Shown piece after piece: positions 38,614-48,775 of a stretch of DNA of 64,000 nucleotides. This DNA comes from Aplectana chamaeleonis (taxonomy: Eukaryota; Nematoda; Chromadorea; Rhabditida; Cosmocercidae). Under the pieces are notes generated by a model. The model saw nothing but the letters and a program-made list of their open reading frames with translations. It searched no databases and was not told the DNA's origin. A program made the position numbers and the translations under genes. The stretch spans positions 1 to 64,000 of the forward strand of contig JAPDOI010000949.1 in NCBI GenBank assembly GCA_029168955.1, written 5' to 3'. Within the stretch, counting starts at the first letter, position 1. Every line of letters starts with the position of its first letter.

Positions 38614-38713
38614 GCCGGACAATAAAGCCCGTTTTGGACTTGGGGGAGCGACAGCAGAGACCTCCCCCGGGGGAGGCTTTAGGGGAAGCCCCTGCTCTCC
38701 TCCGGCGCTTGCC
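38607..38713. repeat. Small fold-back, GGCAAGCGCCGG ends
   Basis: GGCAAGCGCCGG and its complement CCGGCGCTTGCC bound 83 bases that contain CCTCCCCCGGGGGAGG. The same dodecamer follows poly-G at the end of every 614-bp unit and near 39089, so it marks a small repeat family. Confidence 0.6.
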
Positions 38714-39162
38714 CCTTCGAGAGGAAGAGACGGGAAAGATGGGGAGAAGTCGGAGAATGTAGTTTAGGACAATAGAGGCCAGAGAAGGCATGGTAGGCCA
38801 AACGCACGCACCGCCATTCACGTCAAGTTTTGTCCCGATTTGGCGTGATTTCTCCAGTGATCTATCACAAGCTCAACCGGTATAAAAGGCGCCTCACCTC
38901 ATAGAGAGCCGCATTCGGACCAACAGGGCCGGCCCTGGACGGGGACTTCAAGTCCTGTCAGAAAGGGATATTTTTGGAGGAGAGCGGCGACGCTTTCCGG
39001 GGAGAGGGTGACGTCACTGCTCCGGCGCCGTGACGTCAGTGCTCCGAGGCCGTGAAGTCACTGCTCCGGGGCAGGGACGGAAGGGGGGGGGGGCAAGCGC
39101 CGGTGCGGGGAGGGTTGCCCCTAGAGCTGCGCTAGCCCCCTCCAGCGTATGAGACGATTAGC

Positions 39163-39336
39163 TCCGTGACTTGTTTCCTCAAGAAAAAAAAACTTTTAAA
39201 TTCAAACCGCGGCTGGTACGGCGGTTTAAATCTCACCAGCGGCTGGCTGGTAATTATCAGCCAGCCGCTGGTAAAATTTAAACTGCCGCGGTTTGAGTTT
39301 AAATGTTTTCTTTTTCTTGAGGAAACAAGCCACGGA
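39163..39336. repeat. Near-perfect 174-bp palindrome
   Basis: TCCGTGACTTGTTTCCTCAA at one end matches the inverse at the other, and pairing continues through AACCGCGG to a centre of CCAGCGGCTGGCTGG/CCAGCCAGCCGCTGG around TAATTAT. It is a MITE-like fold-back able to form a long hairpin. Confidence 0.85.
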
Positions 39337-39721
39337 CCTAACTATACATATGGAGCTTCTGATCGAGTAATTAAGCTGCTGTTGTCTGGGGAAAGGAAGG
39401 GTAGAGAGAAAGTTGTGGTCTCCGCGCTGATGATCTGCGGCTTTTTGGGCGTCTGTGAGTATCACTCTGGCTATTTGTTGGGTTTTCGAAATTGTGCTAA
39501 AACATTTATAACCTAAAAATGTATAAAATTTTAATGCTGTGGAAAAACTTATATAGTGTACGCTGAACACTTTTTATTGATTTTTGAAAATTTTCTGTTT
39601 TCTGTTTCCTGTTTTCTGCCCATTTTGGAGATTTTTTTCTCTGCTTTCTGTTTTCTGTCACACTGGATTTTCTGTTTTCTGTTTCTACAAAAAAAATTTT
39701 CCGCACATCCCCGGTACCTAG

Positions 39722-40189
39722 CTCTCTCGAGATTCGACTGAGGATTTTGGCCGAGAAACAGACGAGAATCAGCCCACCAGGCTCCGCAGCGGATTCTGGT
39801 GGTATATTGCTTACCTGTTTCTCAGCTTTTCACGAAATAGCTCAAAAATAACTAGAAGTAACACAAATGACCGAGACACGGCCGACACACCGACACGCGA
39901 CGCGGCTGTCGCCAGCTCGCCGAGCCGAGGCCGCCAGCGGTAGGTCGGGGCCTCTGTAGACTTACTGTGTATAAGTAGAGTTCGCGCTATAATTTTAGTC
40001 TGATGAAAGGACAGGGCGGCGACGGTAGATCACCCCGCGCGAATCGAAACCCCATCCCCCGGTGAGGCCACCAACCCCGCACGCGTCAGACTAAACCGAA
40101 AACGGAAACCATAAATCAAACGTGGGTAGTAGAACCGATGAAGGTGTTGACTTATTGATCATGCCTCTGAAATGCGTCGTATACTTCCC
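39722..40189. other. Spacer with a 10-bp inverted repeat enclosing 82 nt
   Basis: TTTAGTCTGA (39994-40003) and TCAGACTAAA (40086-40095) enclose a GC-rich stretch with CCCCCGGTGAGG. It could form a closed RNA structure. No gene was found in the rest. Confidence 0.35.
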
Positions 40190-40380
40190 TGGAGAATATT
40201 GTTTCCCGGATATTTCTCGACAAATTCGCGACGATCTCATTTGGCGGCTGTATCGCGGCCAGCTTCATTTAGCGTCCAATTCGCGGCTATTTCTCGGCCT
40301 TACGTGGAATGCGGCCATTTCGCCACTATTCCTCGGCTATTACGCGGAATGCGGCCATTTAACGGCTATTTCTCGGCAAA
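40190..40380. repeat. CGGCTATTTCTCGGC word array
   Basis: Repeated words CGGCTATT, TCTCGGC and GGAATGCGGCCATTT over about 190 bp, like the simple-word subterminal arrays of the hAT-like elements here. No ends were identified. The stretch 40381-41358 has no gene I can support; a weak transposase-like segment near 41075-41220 is too short to call. Confidence 0.5.
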
Positions 40381-41358
40381 AACCCTTTGAGGAGGCAACC
40401 ATCTGCTGAACACTGGTTGCTGACAGCCGCTGTTGTCGCACGCAGAGCAAAGAAAAGTTAGAGCTTGATTTTTGCAGGAGATGCAAATGTAGATCTTCTC
40501 GTTTGGATTGACCCTTCGAAACGGGAAACTCTGAAGAGTGAAGACTTCCAGGAATGTCGTAGGCCAAAACGGGATGCCTTCCAAACTTGCTCGTTTAAAA
40601 TCTTGCTTGGAATTAAGGTGGTGCGGAAAGCATTCTCTTTGGTATTGGAGAATTTCCGGGAGGGCTCGTTCAATATTTCCCATCATTCATGATCCCGGCG
40701 CGCGCGTTACCTACTGTACTAGAACCGGAAATCGAAGCATACAGCTTTAATAACAAAATCGGCTTTGACATAGAAGTATATGAGTTTTCCACGTGACGTG
40801 AATAGCCCTTTCGAAGGTTGATTTCGTACTTCGATATCGGTAGACGCCTAGCGTTTCTCAATAAATTTGTTCAATATGCGTGATTAGATAAGGATAATCG
40901 CGATAGCTTTTAAAACCCGATAACACTGTTTTTGATAAAGAAAGCCACTATAATTATACGCTGATGCATTGATTTTGATTGTTGCTCAGCATTTTTCAGT
41001 ATGTTCTTTATCCGGATTACGTCCGTATACTACAACGCACATTCTGCTCTATAGCAGTCCTTTCTACTCTCATAAGCATCTCGAGAAGTGTTTCAAAGAA
41101 GGGAGCATAACTAGCGTTCAGCAACTGAGGAAGAATATTCAAAACGCAATCTCCATATGCGCGCTGAAGCAGCCAACGCTAAGGATGAGGCGTCGCGAAC
41201 GAGATGTGGCACCTGACTCTGCCGCTGAGTCTTTTCTCTGCGCTCTAGCCCATCGGCCTAAACGTCCCACACCCGTAAAGCTCTAGATATTACGGCATAC
41301 GTGAATCTATTGTATTGATGGAAACATTCATCAATTTTTTCCTAGGGGGTGGAACTCC

Positions 41359-41637
41359 AGGGGCCGAATGCATCATTGGGCCGGGTTGGGGCAGGGGCGG
41401 GCAGCCTGCCCTTGAAGAACTCTGTGAATCGTCAAATCAATCGTGCCCCAGCTGCCCCAGCTCGGAGCCTGGGGCAGCTACAGCAGCGAAAAACTCAGCT
41501 GGGCCACTATTGATTATATGATCTACTGCCCTCGCACTGCGATCTTCAATGATGCCGACTGCTCTGCCCTTACCCCAACCCGGCGCGTGGATGCATCCAG
41601 CCCCAGGTGGGGGTAAATCCTACGTAAATGTGAAACA
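41359..41637 (+). repeat. Isolated partial copy of the 614-bp unit
   Basis: Matches the palindromic part of the unit plus the following AAATCCTACGTAAATGTGAAACAT, but not the first half. It lies outside the hAT-like element at 35634-39713. Confidence 0.85.
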
Positions 41638-42064
41638 TTTTCCAATTTTTTAAGGAATGAATCCCGTTGTCCTAGCACGATTGCCTTTAGGCTGCGTCCT
41701 GGAACAGTGGTTGTCCTTAACTGCGGAACAGAATTTCGTTCCGGATTTTAGAAAATAACTTCCTAAAAATCCAATAAGAATGAAGAAACACATTGAAGCG
41801 ATTTCCCAGGTAAGCGAAAAAAACTTTTTTTGTTCGAACCAACAAAAAGCGAAAACTTTTGCTCCTGCGATCGTTCTGACGAACGAACAAAGTTGCAAAA
41901 AACACACAGAGGATTGTCCTAGCGTATATTTCAAACCAACCTGCTTAAGATTGGAAAACTTATATAATTGGACACTGATTTTTACGAGGATAAACTGTCT
42001 CCCAAAGCCCGCAGCTCACGAATTCTTTGGTCGGAAGATTTTCTCATTTTCAGTATGACGTTGT

Positions 42065-42348
42065 CATATACTGTGATTCTTTGGGCCAAATTCCGGTCTA
42101 GAATTTCGTCTCGACACGCTTTGCGGCCGCACGCGCCCGAGTTTCCAGCGCCGAAGCCGCCTCGATGTTGCTTTTTCATACCGTTTTCTCCAATTTTGTT
42201 TTGTTTCCAGTTTTCAAAACCCACTTAGAATTGACAGATCGGCGGCTGCGGCGCTGGAGACTCTTCCGACTCGAATGCTCGCGGCCGCAAAGCGTGCCGA
42301 GACGCAATTGCGGACCGGAATTCGGCCCAGAGAAGCACAGTATATCCT
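42065..42348. repeat. Fold-back MITE-like inverted repeat
   Basis: Left arm ATATACTGTGATTCTTTGGG and right arm inverse ATATACTGTGCTTCTCTGGG continue through CACGCTTTGCGGCCGC for about 95 bases each. Central spacer about 60 bp. It lies just downstream (minus strand) of the possible exons described next. Confidence 0.75.
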
Positions 42349-42398
42349 CGTGCAGGCGAGACTACATCTTCCACTTTAACGAGCCAATCAACAATTAC

Positions 42399-42497
42399 CT
42401 GCAACTTATCTTGATCTGGATGAAAGTTTAGATCGAGCACACGAACAGCATCACCAATCCTTCCCTGACGAATGGCGACCGGAACCGTGGTCGGAAT
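42399..42497 (-). CDS. Possible internal exon, 33 codons
   Basis: Open between an acceptor-like ACATCAG and a donor GTAATT; reads IPTTVPVAIRQ then GRIGDAVRVLDLNFHPDQ. The composition looks coding, and a length of exactly 99 bases keeps the frame. Its phase does not match the preceding candidate exon (42631-42710), so the model is provisional or the gene is broken. Confidence 0.35.
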
Positions 42498-42630
42498 CTG
42501 ATGTCAACGCAGGAATGACAAACAGCATTCCTGGAATGTGATACACTACATAGCTCCTGTTCAGAACGACAGAATCGATCTCTTACTCGAATGAGCTCTT
42601 CCAATTGTTTTTTTTTTTTCATAGACTTAC

Positions 42631-42710
42631 CTTGATTATTGAGGGATTTCGAGTATTTTACCATTGAACGACTCATCCTCTTGGAGAGTTCTGCATTCGC
42701 GGCCAGCTTT
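42631..42710 (-). CDS. Possible internal exon, KLAANAELSKRMSRS
   Basis: Ends at a good donor (CAAG then GTAAGT) and reads KLAANAELSKRMSRSMVK and YSKSLNNQ. The upstream acceptor is uncertain: GGGCAAG just before 42710 joins in phase with the preceding exon, while an alternative further upstream adds IFGKWAR. Family unknown. Confidence 0.35.
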
Positions 42711-42758
42711 CTTGCCCATTTCCCGAAAATCTAACTCTCACTAACCGTCGTCGAGATT

Positions 42759-43610
42759 TCACCTTTCAACTGTAGCATCAGACGAAAAATCCTCTCCCTC
42801 ATCCGTACAGGCACTCATGACAGAGTCAGATCGGGGCGGCCTATTTGCTGACGTCTTTTCAAGCAACTTGCGATTAGTATCATCGCTCAAGGGAGAGGCC
42901 GCTACAGATATTGTGGTGGGCGTGGCAGCTGTTACAGGCGCCAACCTAAATGCACCCTTTCCCGGCTCTTTGCCTGCCATCCCTGCAGTATTGCTCCGTA
43001 TTTGAATCTGGGGAGTGCTGGTAGCGAGAGTAAGTGTTTCAAAAATAACCACACCTCGACACAAAACGTGGGCTTCATGAATGTAATATAGAACTCGATG
43101 AAACGTGGCTGCTGACGCGTAATCGTCTTCACGTAGGATCTCCTGAAAAGCTCGATACTTCACTCCGAGTGAACTTTCGTTGTTAACTGCACCGGTGTAA
43201 TCACGAAATGATCGTTTCCTAAAAAATGGTGCCAGAGAAAAATGTGCATCCAGGACGTCGCCTCCACAATTGACATGGTTTTCCACATTGGCCACCAAGG
43301 AATCAAATTTTCCTTCATCCATAGAGTTGCGCCGTTTATTTCGCCGGTCGACGACATCAATTTGTTTAACTGTGTCGTCTGCATTCAGCTCGATTTCAAT
43401 GGAAAACTTTTTTTCAGTACTCTTTTCACGTCGGTATCCAGCTTGATCCTCAGAAGGGGGCCACGCGGCCCGCCGCGTTAGCCGTGGAGTGCCGAATTCC
43501 CTTCTCATCACTGCTATTTCCAACATTGGCTGTCTCTCCTCTCCTACTCCGTAGGGAAGCGAACAGTCATACGATCTTCCGGCAGAGTGATAACTGTAGA
43601 GCGCGTGCTC
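42759..43610 (-). CDS. Possible large exon of a host gene; weak resemblance to Mediator MED1
   Basis: Open from an acceptor-like CAAAAACAG (boundary at 43610) to a stop at 42759; the true exon probably ends at GTGAAATC just before that stop. It encodes EHALYSYHSAG, then FSIEIELNADDTVKQIDVV, MDEGKFDSLVANVENHV and GVKYRAFQEILREDD, and a Ser/Thr/Pro/Ala-rich tail. The order (a beta-strand pair, a short helix with FDSL, then a helix near YRAF) recalls the N-terminal MED1 domain of the Mediator complex, a nuclear transcription co-regulator, but this is from memory of the family and weak. An upstream donor GTAAGC after TCCATTTACG near 43692 may end a preceding exon. An internal acceptor-like TTTTTTAG near 43220 could hide a short intron. 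Confidence 0.35.
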   Translation of the reverse strand, partial: EHALYSYHSAGRSYDCSLPYGVGEERQPMLEIAVMRREFGTPRLTRRAAWPPSEDQAGYRREKSTEKKFSIEIELNADDTVKQIDVVDRRNKRRNSMDEGKFDSLVANVENHVNCGGDVLDAHFSLAPFFRKRSFRDYTGAVNNESSLGVKYRAFQEILREDDYASAATFHRVLYYIHEAHVLCRGVVIFETLTLATSTPQIQIRSNTAGMAGKEPGKGAFRLAPVTAATPTTISVAASPLSDDTNRKLLEKTSANRPPRSDSVMSACTDEGEDFSSDATVER

Positions 43611-43910
43611 CTGTTTTTGAAATCGTTATCCCACCGATCACCAATGCCAAATAAAGTCAGTTGTTTTGGGTCGTAATGGAAGGGGGCTTACCGTAAATGG
43701 AAAGATCTTCGGTTGCCACGCGGGTCCTCGAACTATCTAAATTCCAGATTTCCGACCACAAAACAAATACTAGGTAGGCCACACTGCAGATACGACGGAA
43801 TTTAGCCGCCTGTGCACTCCTCAAACTTGGGTAATTAAACTTCATAAACATAACAATAACAAAAATTAACGAACGAGCAATAAAAGCATCATACGAACAG
43901 TACTTCATAA

Positions 43911-45934
43911 AAAATGGGTGAGGCAGAATTAATGGATTTCACGCGGGAGCACTTTATGAGATTCAAATTCATGAGCCTAATATCAGGAAACTTCTCAACA
44001 AAAAAATACTACATACCAATTTTCTAACTAAAATACATGTCCCCTAACGAACCCTATTTTATCGGCCTCATCGGATTGGATGGGCAGCGTGGAACGAACG
44101 GCGGCGGGGTCAGACTGAACGGCAGCTACGCCAAACGGCAGCGGATGTGCAGGGTTTCGGGGGGACGGGTACGTCGAACGGCGGCGGTGGGGGTATGTTA
44201 ATCACCAGCAACCGATCGACCGCTGGTGGAAAAAAAGAAAATGGCTGGCCAGGCCAAGAGGAGAAGGAGGGAACCAAAACAAGTGGGGTCCGGTGGCGGC
44301 GACGACTCGAATGACCCGATGATTGTGCCGGCTCTTCAAATCGACAAAAAAGTTTCCGCACAATGATCCATTACGGGACCAGGCCCGCCTTCCGTTTAAA
44401 ATTTTTAGATCAAGACTACATCGATGCACCGATTGTATCGATTCATGTAATGTTTTTCACGAAAGCAGGCAGAAACAAAAAAAAAACTTGCCTATGTCTG
44501 TTCTTGTGTTTCGCGAGACTGCGGACAACTCATCGAACCTGACGCCGGGAAACGGTTTCGCGCGCTTTGAAATTCTTAGTTAAGTGGTTTTGCTCTCTGT
44601 TTCCTGTACCAAAATTCTTTAAAATTAAGAGAGGCCAATGCACGTGCTGGGATGTTAGAATCTTTCGCGATGAAGAATATGCAAAAATTCGTTGCCTGTT
44701 CCTACGGTAAAACGGACGCCGACAACTGTTATAGGACGTTGGCGTGGTAGCCCAATGGGTTGGCTGGCCCACGAGATTTTCACCCACTTCAAGACCGTTT
44801 TTCGTCCCACTTCCGTTTTAACTCTTTTTAGAGGGACTCAAGGTTTACGTTTTAGCCAAGAAACGGGCAGCTTTGTCATCGTGAACAGTGCCTTTAAGGG
44901 ATCAATCATCTTACTCGGAAGATTAATCACCTGGTCCCTTGTGATCAAGCGAGTCAAGTCAAGGAAAGTGGTTGGACGCGTCGCAAGTGACACTGGGTTG
45001 CTATGATTGCAAGACATGGGACCAATCCCTCACTTCGACTAGACCCAGAGATCCATGCGTTGACGCTCGCGCGGTAAAAGCCACGCCTACACCGCGCATA
45101 GAGCGCGCCGATTTTGATCGAGAAAGTCGGACTGTTTGTGGCTTTCTTTTTCTTGTTTTCTATCACCGACAGACTAAAACTGCTACGGTGCATCTTCTGA
45201 GCCTGGTGACAATCTGCAGTAGTGAATCTCCGAGACCATGGAAAAAAGATTCTGATAGAGCCGATGTTTTCACAATTGTATACCGATCGATTCACCGTAG
45301 TCAGTTACTATTGTATCGATTCTATGGCATCTCGTCCCCATAGCCGTTCACCCTCGACCCAGAAATCGAAAATTGCAAGCTAGGACTGAGGTGTGAAATC
45401 ACAGCGGGGACGAGATGCTCGGAAACGCTATTGTATCCATTTTTCGCGCGATGGAATGAATGAGCGGCATCTTGCACGAGGGTTTTTCGCCTACGAGCGT
45501 CAATCGATCGAAAAATTGAGATCACTTGTGTCTTTCGATTTTTGATTCTATATTTTGTATGAACTAAGACGACTACGGCGCATCTTTTGAGCCTAGTCTC
45601 TATCTGCCGGATCAGCGCTCACAGAAATAAAAAAAAGCTTAACAGGGCGCAATTTTGAAAATTCTGAATACGCCAATCAATTTCTCATAGTTGACTACGC
45701 GTAATGGAACTTTTTTTTGCCAGAAGAGCTCGTTTACATTGAGGATCTATGCGAAGGAATGTTCAAAAAATGCCCATTTTTGGAATTTTTTTACAACTTT
45801 CTAAAAAAGTTTTCGGAAAATTCTAGAAGCGAGCACCTGAGTTTTTTTTTGTGCTCTAGCGATACGAAATACGAAAACGGCAAGAAGAAATTTGTGTTCC
45901 GATCTATCTCGATGCTCACTTGGACAGCCTCATA
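43911..45934. other. Spacer, no gene recognised
   Basis: Holds GAACGGCGGC words (44090-44190), a TTAA-MITE-like right end (TCATCGTGAACAGTGCCT then TTAA, about 44879-44900), a direct repeat (GCATCTTCTGAGCCTGGT near 45190 and GCATCTTTTGAGCCTAGT near 45580) and an inverted pair GCATCTCGTCCCC/GGGGACGAGATGC (45328, 45405). No open frame looks like a gene. Confidence 0.5.
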
Positions 45935-47528
45935 CAGTGCGTTCAGAAAGTATAGGGACACCCCCGAAAATCAAGGTTTTCAAAATCATGTTATACTTGG
46001 CTATCAATACTGTTCATAAATGAATTCAACAAGGTGAAAAACCTCTATTTGTTTATTTCTATAACAGCTGAGCAATTTTACAAGAATTTATTTCAAATTT
46101 CAGATTTTTTCGCCGTTCAGAAAGTATAGGGACAAAACACAAAAACAAAAATTATTGAACAAAGAAAGAATTAAACATACAATCTAAAATGGGATAGCTG
46201 CACCACCATTAGCCATGAACTCAAAAATTCTCTTTGGCATAGAATTGATCAAATTGGCGATGACGTTTTCATCCAGATTGGCCCACGCTTCGAGGATAGC
46301 GACCTTCAGCTCATTTATCGTTCTGTACTGCTTATTGTTGGCATAAACCTGTCGCACAAGTATGCCCCAGATATTCTCTATCGGGTTACAATCTGGACTA
46401 TACGCGGGCCATTCCAACAAACGGATTCGATTGCGTAGAAACTAGGTTTTTGTAGACTTGGGGACATGTACCGCCGCGTTCTCTTGCTGGAAAGTGAAAC
46501 GCTGACGTCGTGTTCCGGACAAAAATGGCAGTAGATGTGTGCGAAGAGTTTCTTGATACTCCTCCGAGTTCATGCTACAAGAAGTGAAGGCCAATTCCAA
46601 AACACCTTCGCTACTGAATGCTCCCCAACACATCAGCGAGCCACCGCCGAAATTCCGTCTGCTGAAAATAAATGGATCCTTGCGCAGATCTCACCAGTAG
46701 GATCGAGCACCATCCGGTCCGTCAAGATTAAATTTCTTCTCGTCGGAAATGATAACCTAATTTTTTTTGCGTCATTTCTCGATTTTTTCCGAATTTTATG
46801 AGACTGCCTTGCCTTTGCCCAAACAGTTGCCATGTTCCTCTTTGCGAATTCAAGTCGAGCCTCTTTATGGTTTGCAGATAACGACGGAGCCTTCTTCATC
46901 ACTTGTCGGACAATGTTTTTATCGCCATTTATGGTGTTCCAGACTGTCGTTTTCGAAACACTGAGCGATAATTCAGACTTAATCTGGTTCAGCGACACTG
47001 TGCTGTTGGAGCAGAGCAAATTAATTCTCCGCGAATCTTGATTGCTGATCTTTTTCGGCCGTCCAGTACGTTTTGCAGTACCGTAAGAATCTGGATCTCG
47101 CAGGAACTGGTTGATACAGTTGACAGATCTTCCGAGCTGGGTAGCGATTCGACGTTGGCTCAACCCGGCAACGCTGAGCGCACGAATTTGAGCTTGTTCA
47201 GCAGCAGTTAGAGCAGTACCACGAGCCGTTTTAGGATTAACGATATCACATGCACTCATCTTGAGTTTATGTAGCGAACCTGCAACGGGAAATTTTGTTT
47301 GGATTAAAAAATCTGAATTTTCGAAGCGTGTCCCTATACTTTCTGAACGGCGAAAAATTCTAAAAGTTGAGATAAAATCTTACAAAATTTCACAAATGTT
47401 ATATAAATAATCAAACAGAGGTTTTCCATGATGCTGAATTCATTGATGAACAGTATTGATCACAAAACACAAAGTTTTATTGGAAGCCTCAATTTTCGGG
47501 GGTGTCCCTACACTTTCTGAACGCACTG
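45935..47528 (-). mobile_element. Tc3-like Tc1/mariner transposon, complete ends, dead transposase
   Basis: TA at 45933-45934 and 47529-47530. The TIRs are 200 bp each, starting CAGTGCGTTCAGAAAG, and each contains a second internal copy of GTTCAGAAAGTATAGGGACA at its inner edge (46111-46134, 47329-47352). This two-site layout resembles Tc3 of Caenorhabditis. Total length is 1594 bp, with the transposase gene on the minus strand. Confidence 0.93.
46184..47259 (-). pseudogene. Tc3-like DDE transposase, inactivated
   Basis: Starts MSACDIVNPKTARG, followed by a helix-turn-helix (AEQAQIRALSVAGLSQRRIA, then QFLRDPDSYGTAKR) and a second DNA-binding helix set (VSLNQIKSELSLSVSKTTVW). The catalytic part follows with SDEKKFNLDGPDG (first Asp), FTFQQENAAVHV (second position) and YSPDCNPIENIWG (third, Glu). 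Damage: a frameshift in the T-run at 46761-46768, a TGA at 46691-46693, a TAG at 46442-46444, and the second catalytic Asp replaced by Glu (codon 46481-46483). The enzyme would cut the TIR ends and join them to TA; this copy cannot make it, though the intact ends could be used in trans. Confidence 0.93.
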
Positions 47529-47699
47529 TATACCACATACTAGTATGTATACTAAAAACGTCAACAACAATCAGAGAAAAGCCACCTGCAATACGAAATC
47601 TTAGTGGCAGCACGGAGGATATTGGACATTAGAATTGAAAACAGCCTTGCGCACTTCAAAATACATGAATGAAAACAATGAGTAGATTCGCTCGTGTCA

Positions 47700-47790
47700 G
47701 AAATTGCATAGCAGGATTCGAACCCACAACCCATCGATGTCGCCGTTTCGTTGTCCGCCTTGTTATCCACTCGACAAATTCTTCGCTAGG
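47700..47790 (-). other. tRNA-derived SINE or tRNA pseudogene
   Basis: The minus strand has GAGTGGATAACAAGGCGG (A-box-like) and GGGTTCGAATCCTGC (good B-box) at tRNA-like spacing, but acceptor-stem pairing is not apparent. It lies just outside the Tc3-like element. Confidence 0.4.
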
Positions 47791-47959
47791 TCTAGGTGAT
47801 CTCGTGCAGACACCAATCACATACATACATACATATATCTATGTCATAGTTCAAACCAGCTCAATTCATGTTGGCTGAGATGTTCTAGCTTCGTTAATTT
47901 TGTTGTTTTTTTGGAATACCCCGAGGCAGACAGGTGATTGGGAAAACCGACTATCAATC

Positions 47960-48065
47960 AGGGCTGTTCGAAATCGTTCCGTTTCCGATTCCGTTTCCTC
48001 ATTTCCGGTGTTTTCGGGCTGTTCCGTTTCGCTTGTTTTTCTGACATTTTTCCCGGAAACAGAAG
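47960..48065 (+). repeat. GTTTCCG word array with CAGGGCTGTTCG end
   Basis: CAGGGCTGTTCGAAATCG followed by CCGTTTCCG words, another hAT-like end with simple subterminal words. A related word array is at 53712-53790. No second end or target duplication seen. Confidence 0.45.
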
Positions 48066-48222
48066 AGAAATTGCTACACGGGTAATAGTTGGGGGTCTGG
48101 GCAAGGGTGTTTGAAGGCATCATAACAGCTCAGCAGAAAAAAATTCTACCAGGAATCCTGGAAATTCCGGTACTTTACCACTCCTTTCTGGCGGAATTCC
48201 TCCCAAAAGGATTCGTAATTTA

Positions 48223-48698
48223 AGCCTAGTTTTGACTGCATCGCTGCTATTTTTTATCGCAGCGATTTTGCACCCGCTGCTGTAGCGACGTAGCAGCGGC
48301 AGCGATTCTGTTCATAGTGCATATACTCACGGATGGTCTAAGAAATTCAATCAATCAATGAAATTAGTGGCTGTTATTCATCAATAACGCGTTTCGACTC
48401 GAAAACACTGATCTTGTCATGTCAAATGGTCAACTTTCACTGGACGAAACGTGTCATTCGGTGGCAATCGCTCCATCGCTGCCATTTTGGCCGCGATGGA
48501 GCGATGGTCAGCGACCATTGAGAATCGCTCTTGGAACAGCGATGCAGTAAAACATAGGATTTCGTCGCCGCGACCCAGCGATGTAGGACGTTTGCCACGA
48601 AGCGATAACAACTGGAGCGGCTTTCCATTACGCGCGATGAAAAAGGAACAGTTGTCTCTCGCATGGCCGCAGCGACCACCTGCAGTCAAAACTAGGCT
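48223..48698. mobile_element. PIF/Harbinger-like MITE, perfect 18-bp TIRs
   Basis: Perfect inverted ends AGCCTAGTTTTGACTGCA with TTA on both sides (48220-48222, 48699-48701). The interior has repeated ATCGCTGC/AGCGATGG words and no transposase. Its flanks, CGTAATTT and CTCGTAATTTGG, belong to an older word repeat (TTCTGG/GGTAGAAATTTC, about 48130-48775), so it is nested. Confidence 0.85.
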
Positions 48699-48775
48699 TT
48701 ACTCGTAATTTGGTAGAAATTTCTCGTAATCTGCTAGAAATCCCCAGTATTCTGCCAGAATTTATACCTATACCG

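Larger units (their letters stand above)
35634..39713. mobile_element. hAT-like element, 4.08 kb, with exact 8-bp target duplication
   Basis: The octamer GTACCTAG flanks both ends (35626-35633 and 39714-39721). The ends read CAGGGATGTAAGGAA at the left and, inverted, CGGGGATGTGCGGAA at the right, and both lead into TTTCTGTTTTCTG word arrays (35650-35730, 39590-39690). An 8-bp duplication with CAGGG ends is characteristic of hAT. No BED finger or hAT dimerisation domain is visible inside, so it is non-autonomous. Its cargo is a 614-bp tandem array, two fold-back palindromes and unassigned sequence. Confidence 0.8.

Noticed and set aside
39990..40097. Hammerhead ribozyme
   Set aside because: The closing stem pairs with part of the CTGATGA core itself, and stems II and III do not form flush with the conserved bases.
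40969..41286. Open frame with a faint resemblance to a Tc transposase C-terminus
   Set aside because: Only about 40 residues look similar, no catalytic motif is present and no TIR pair surrounds it.
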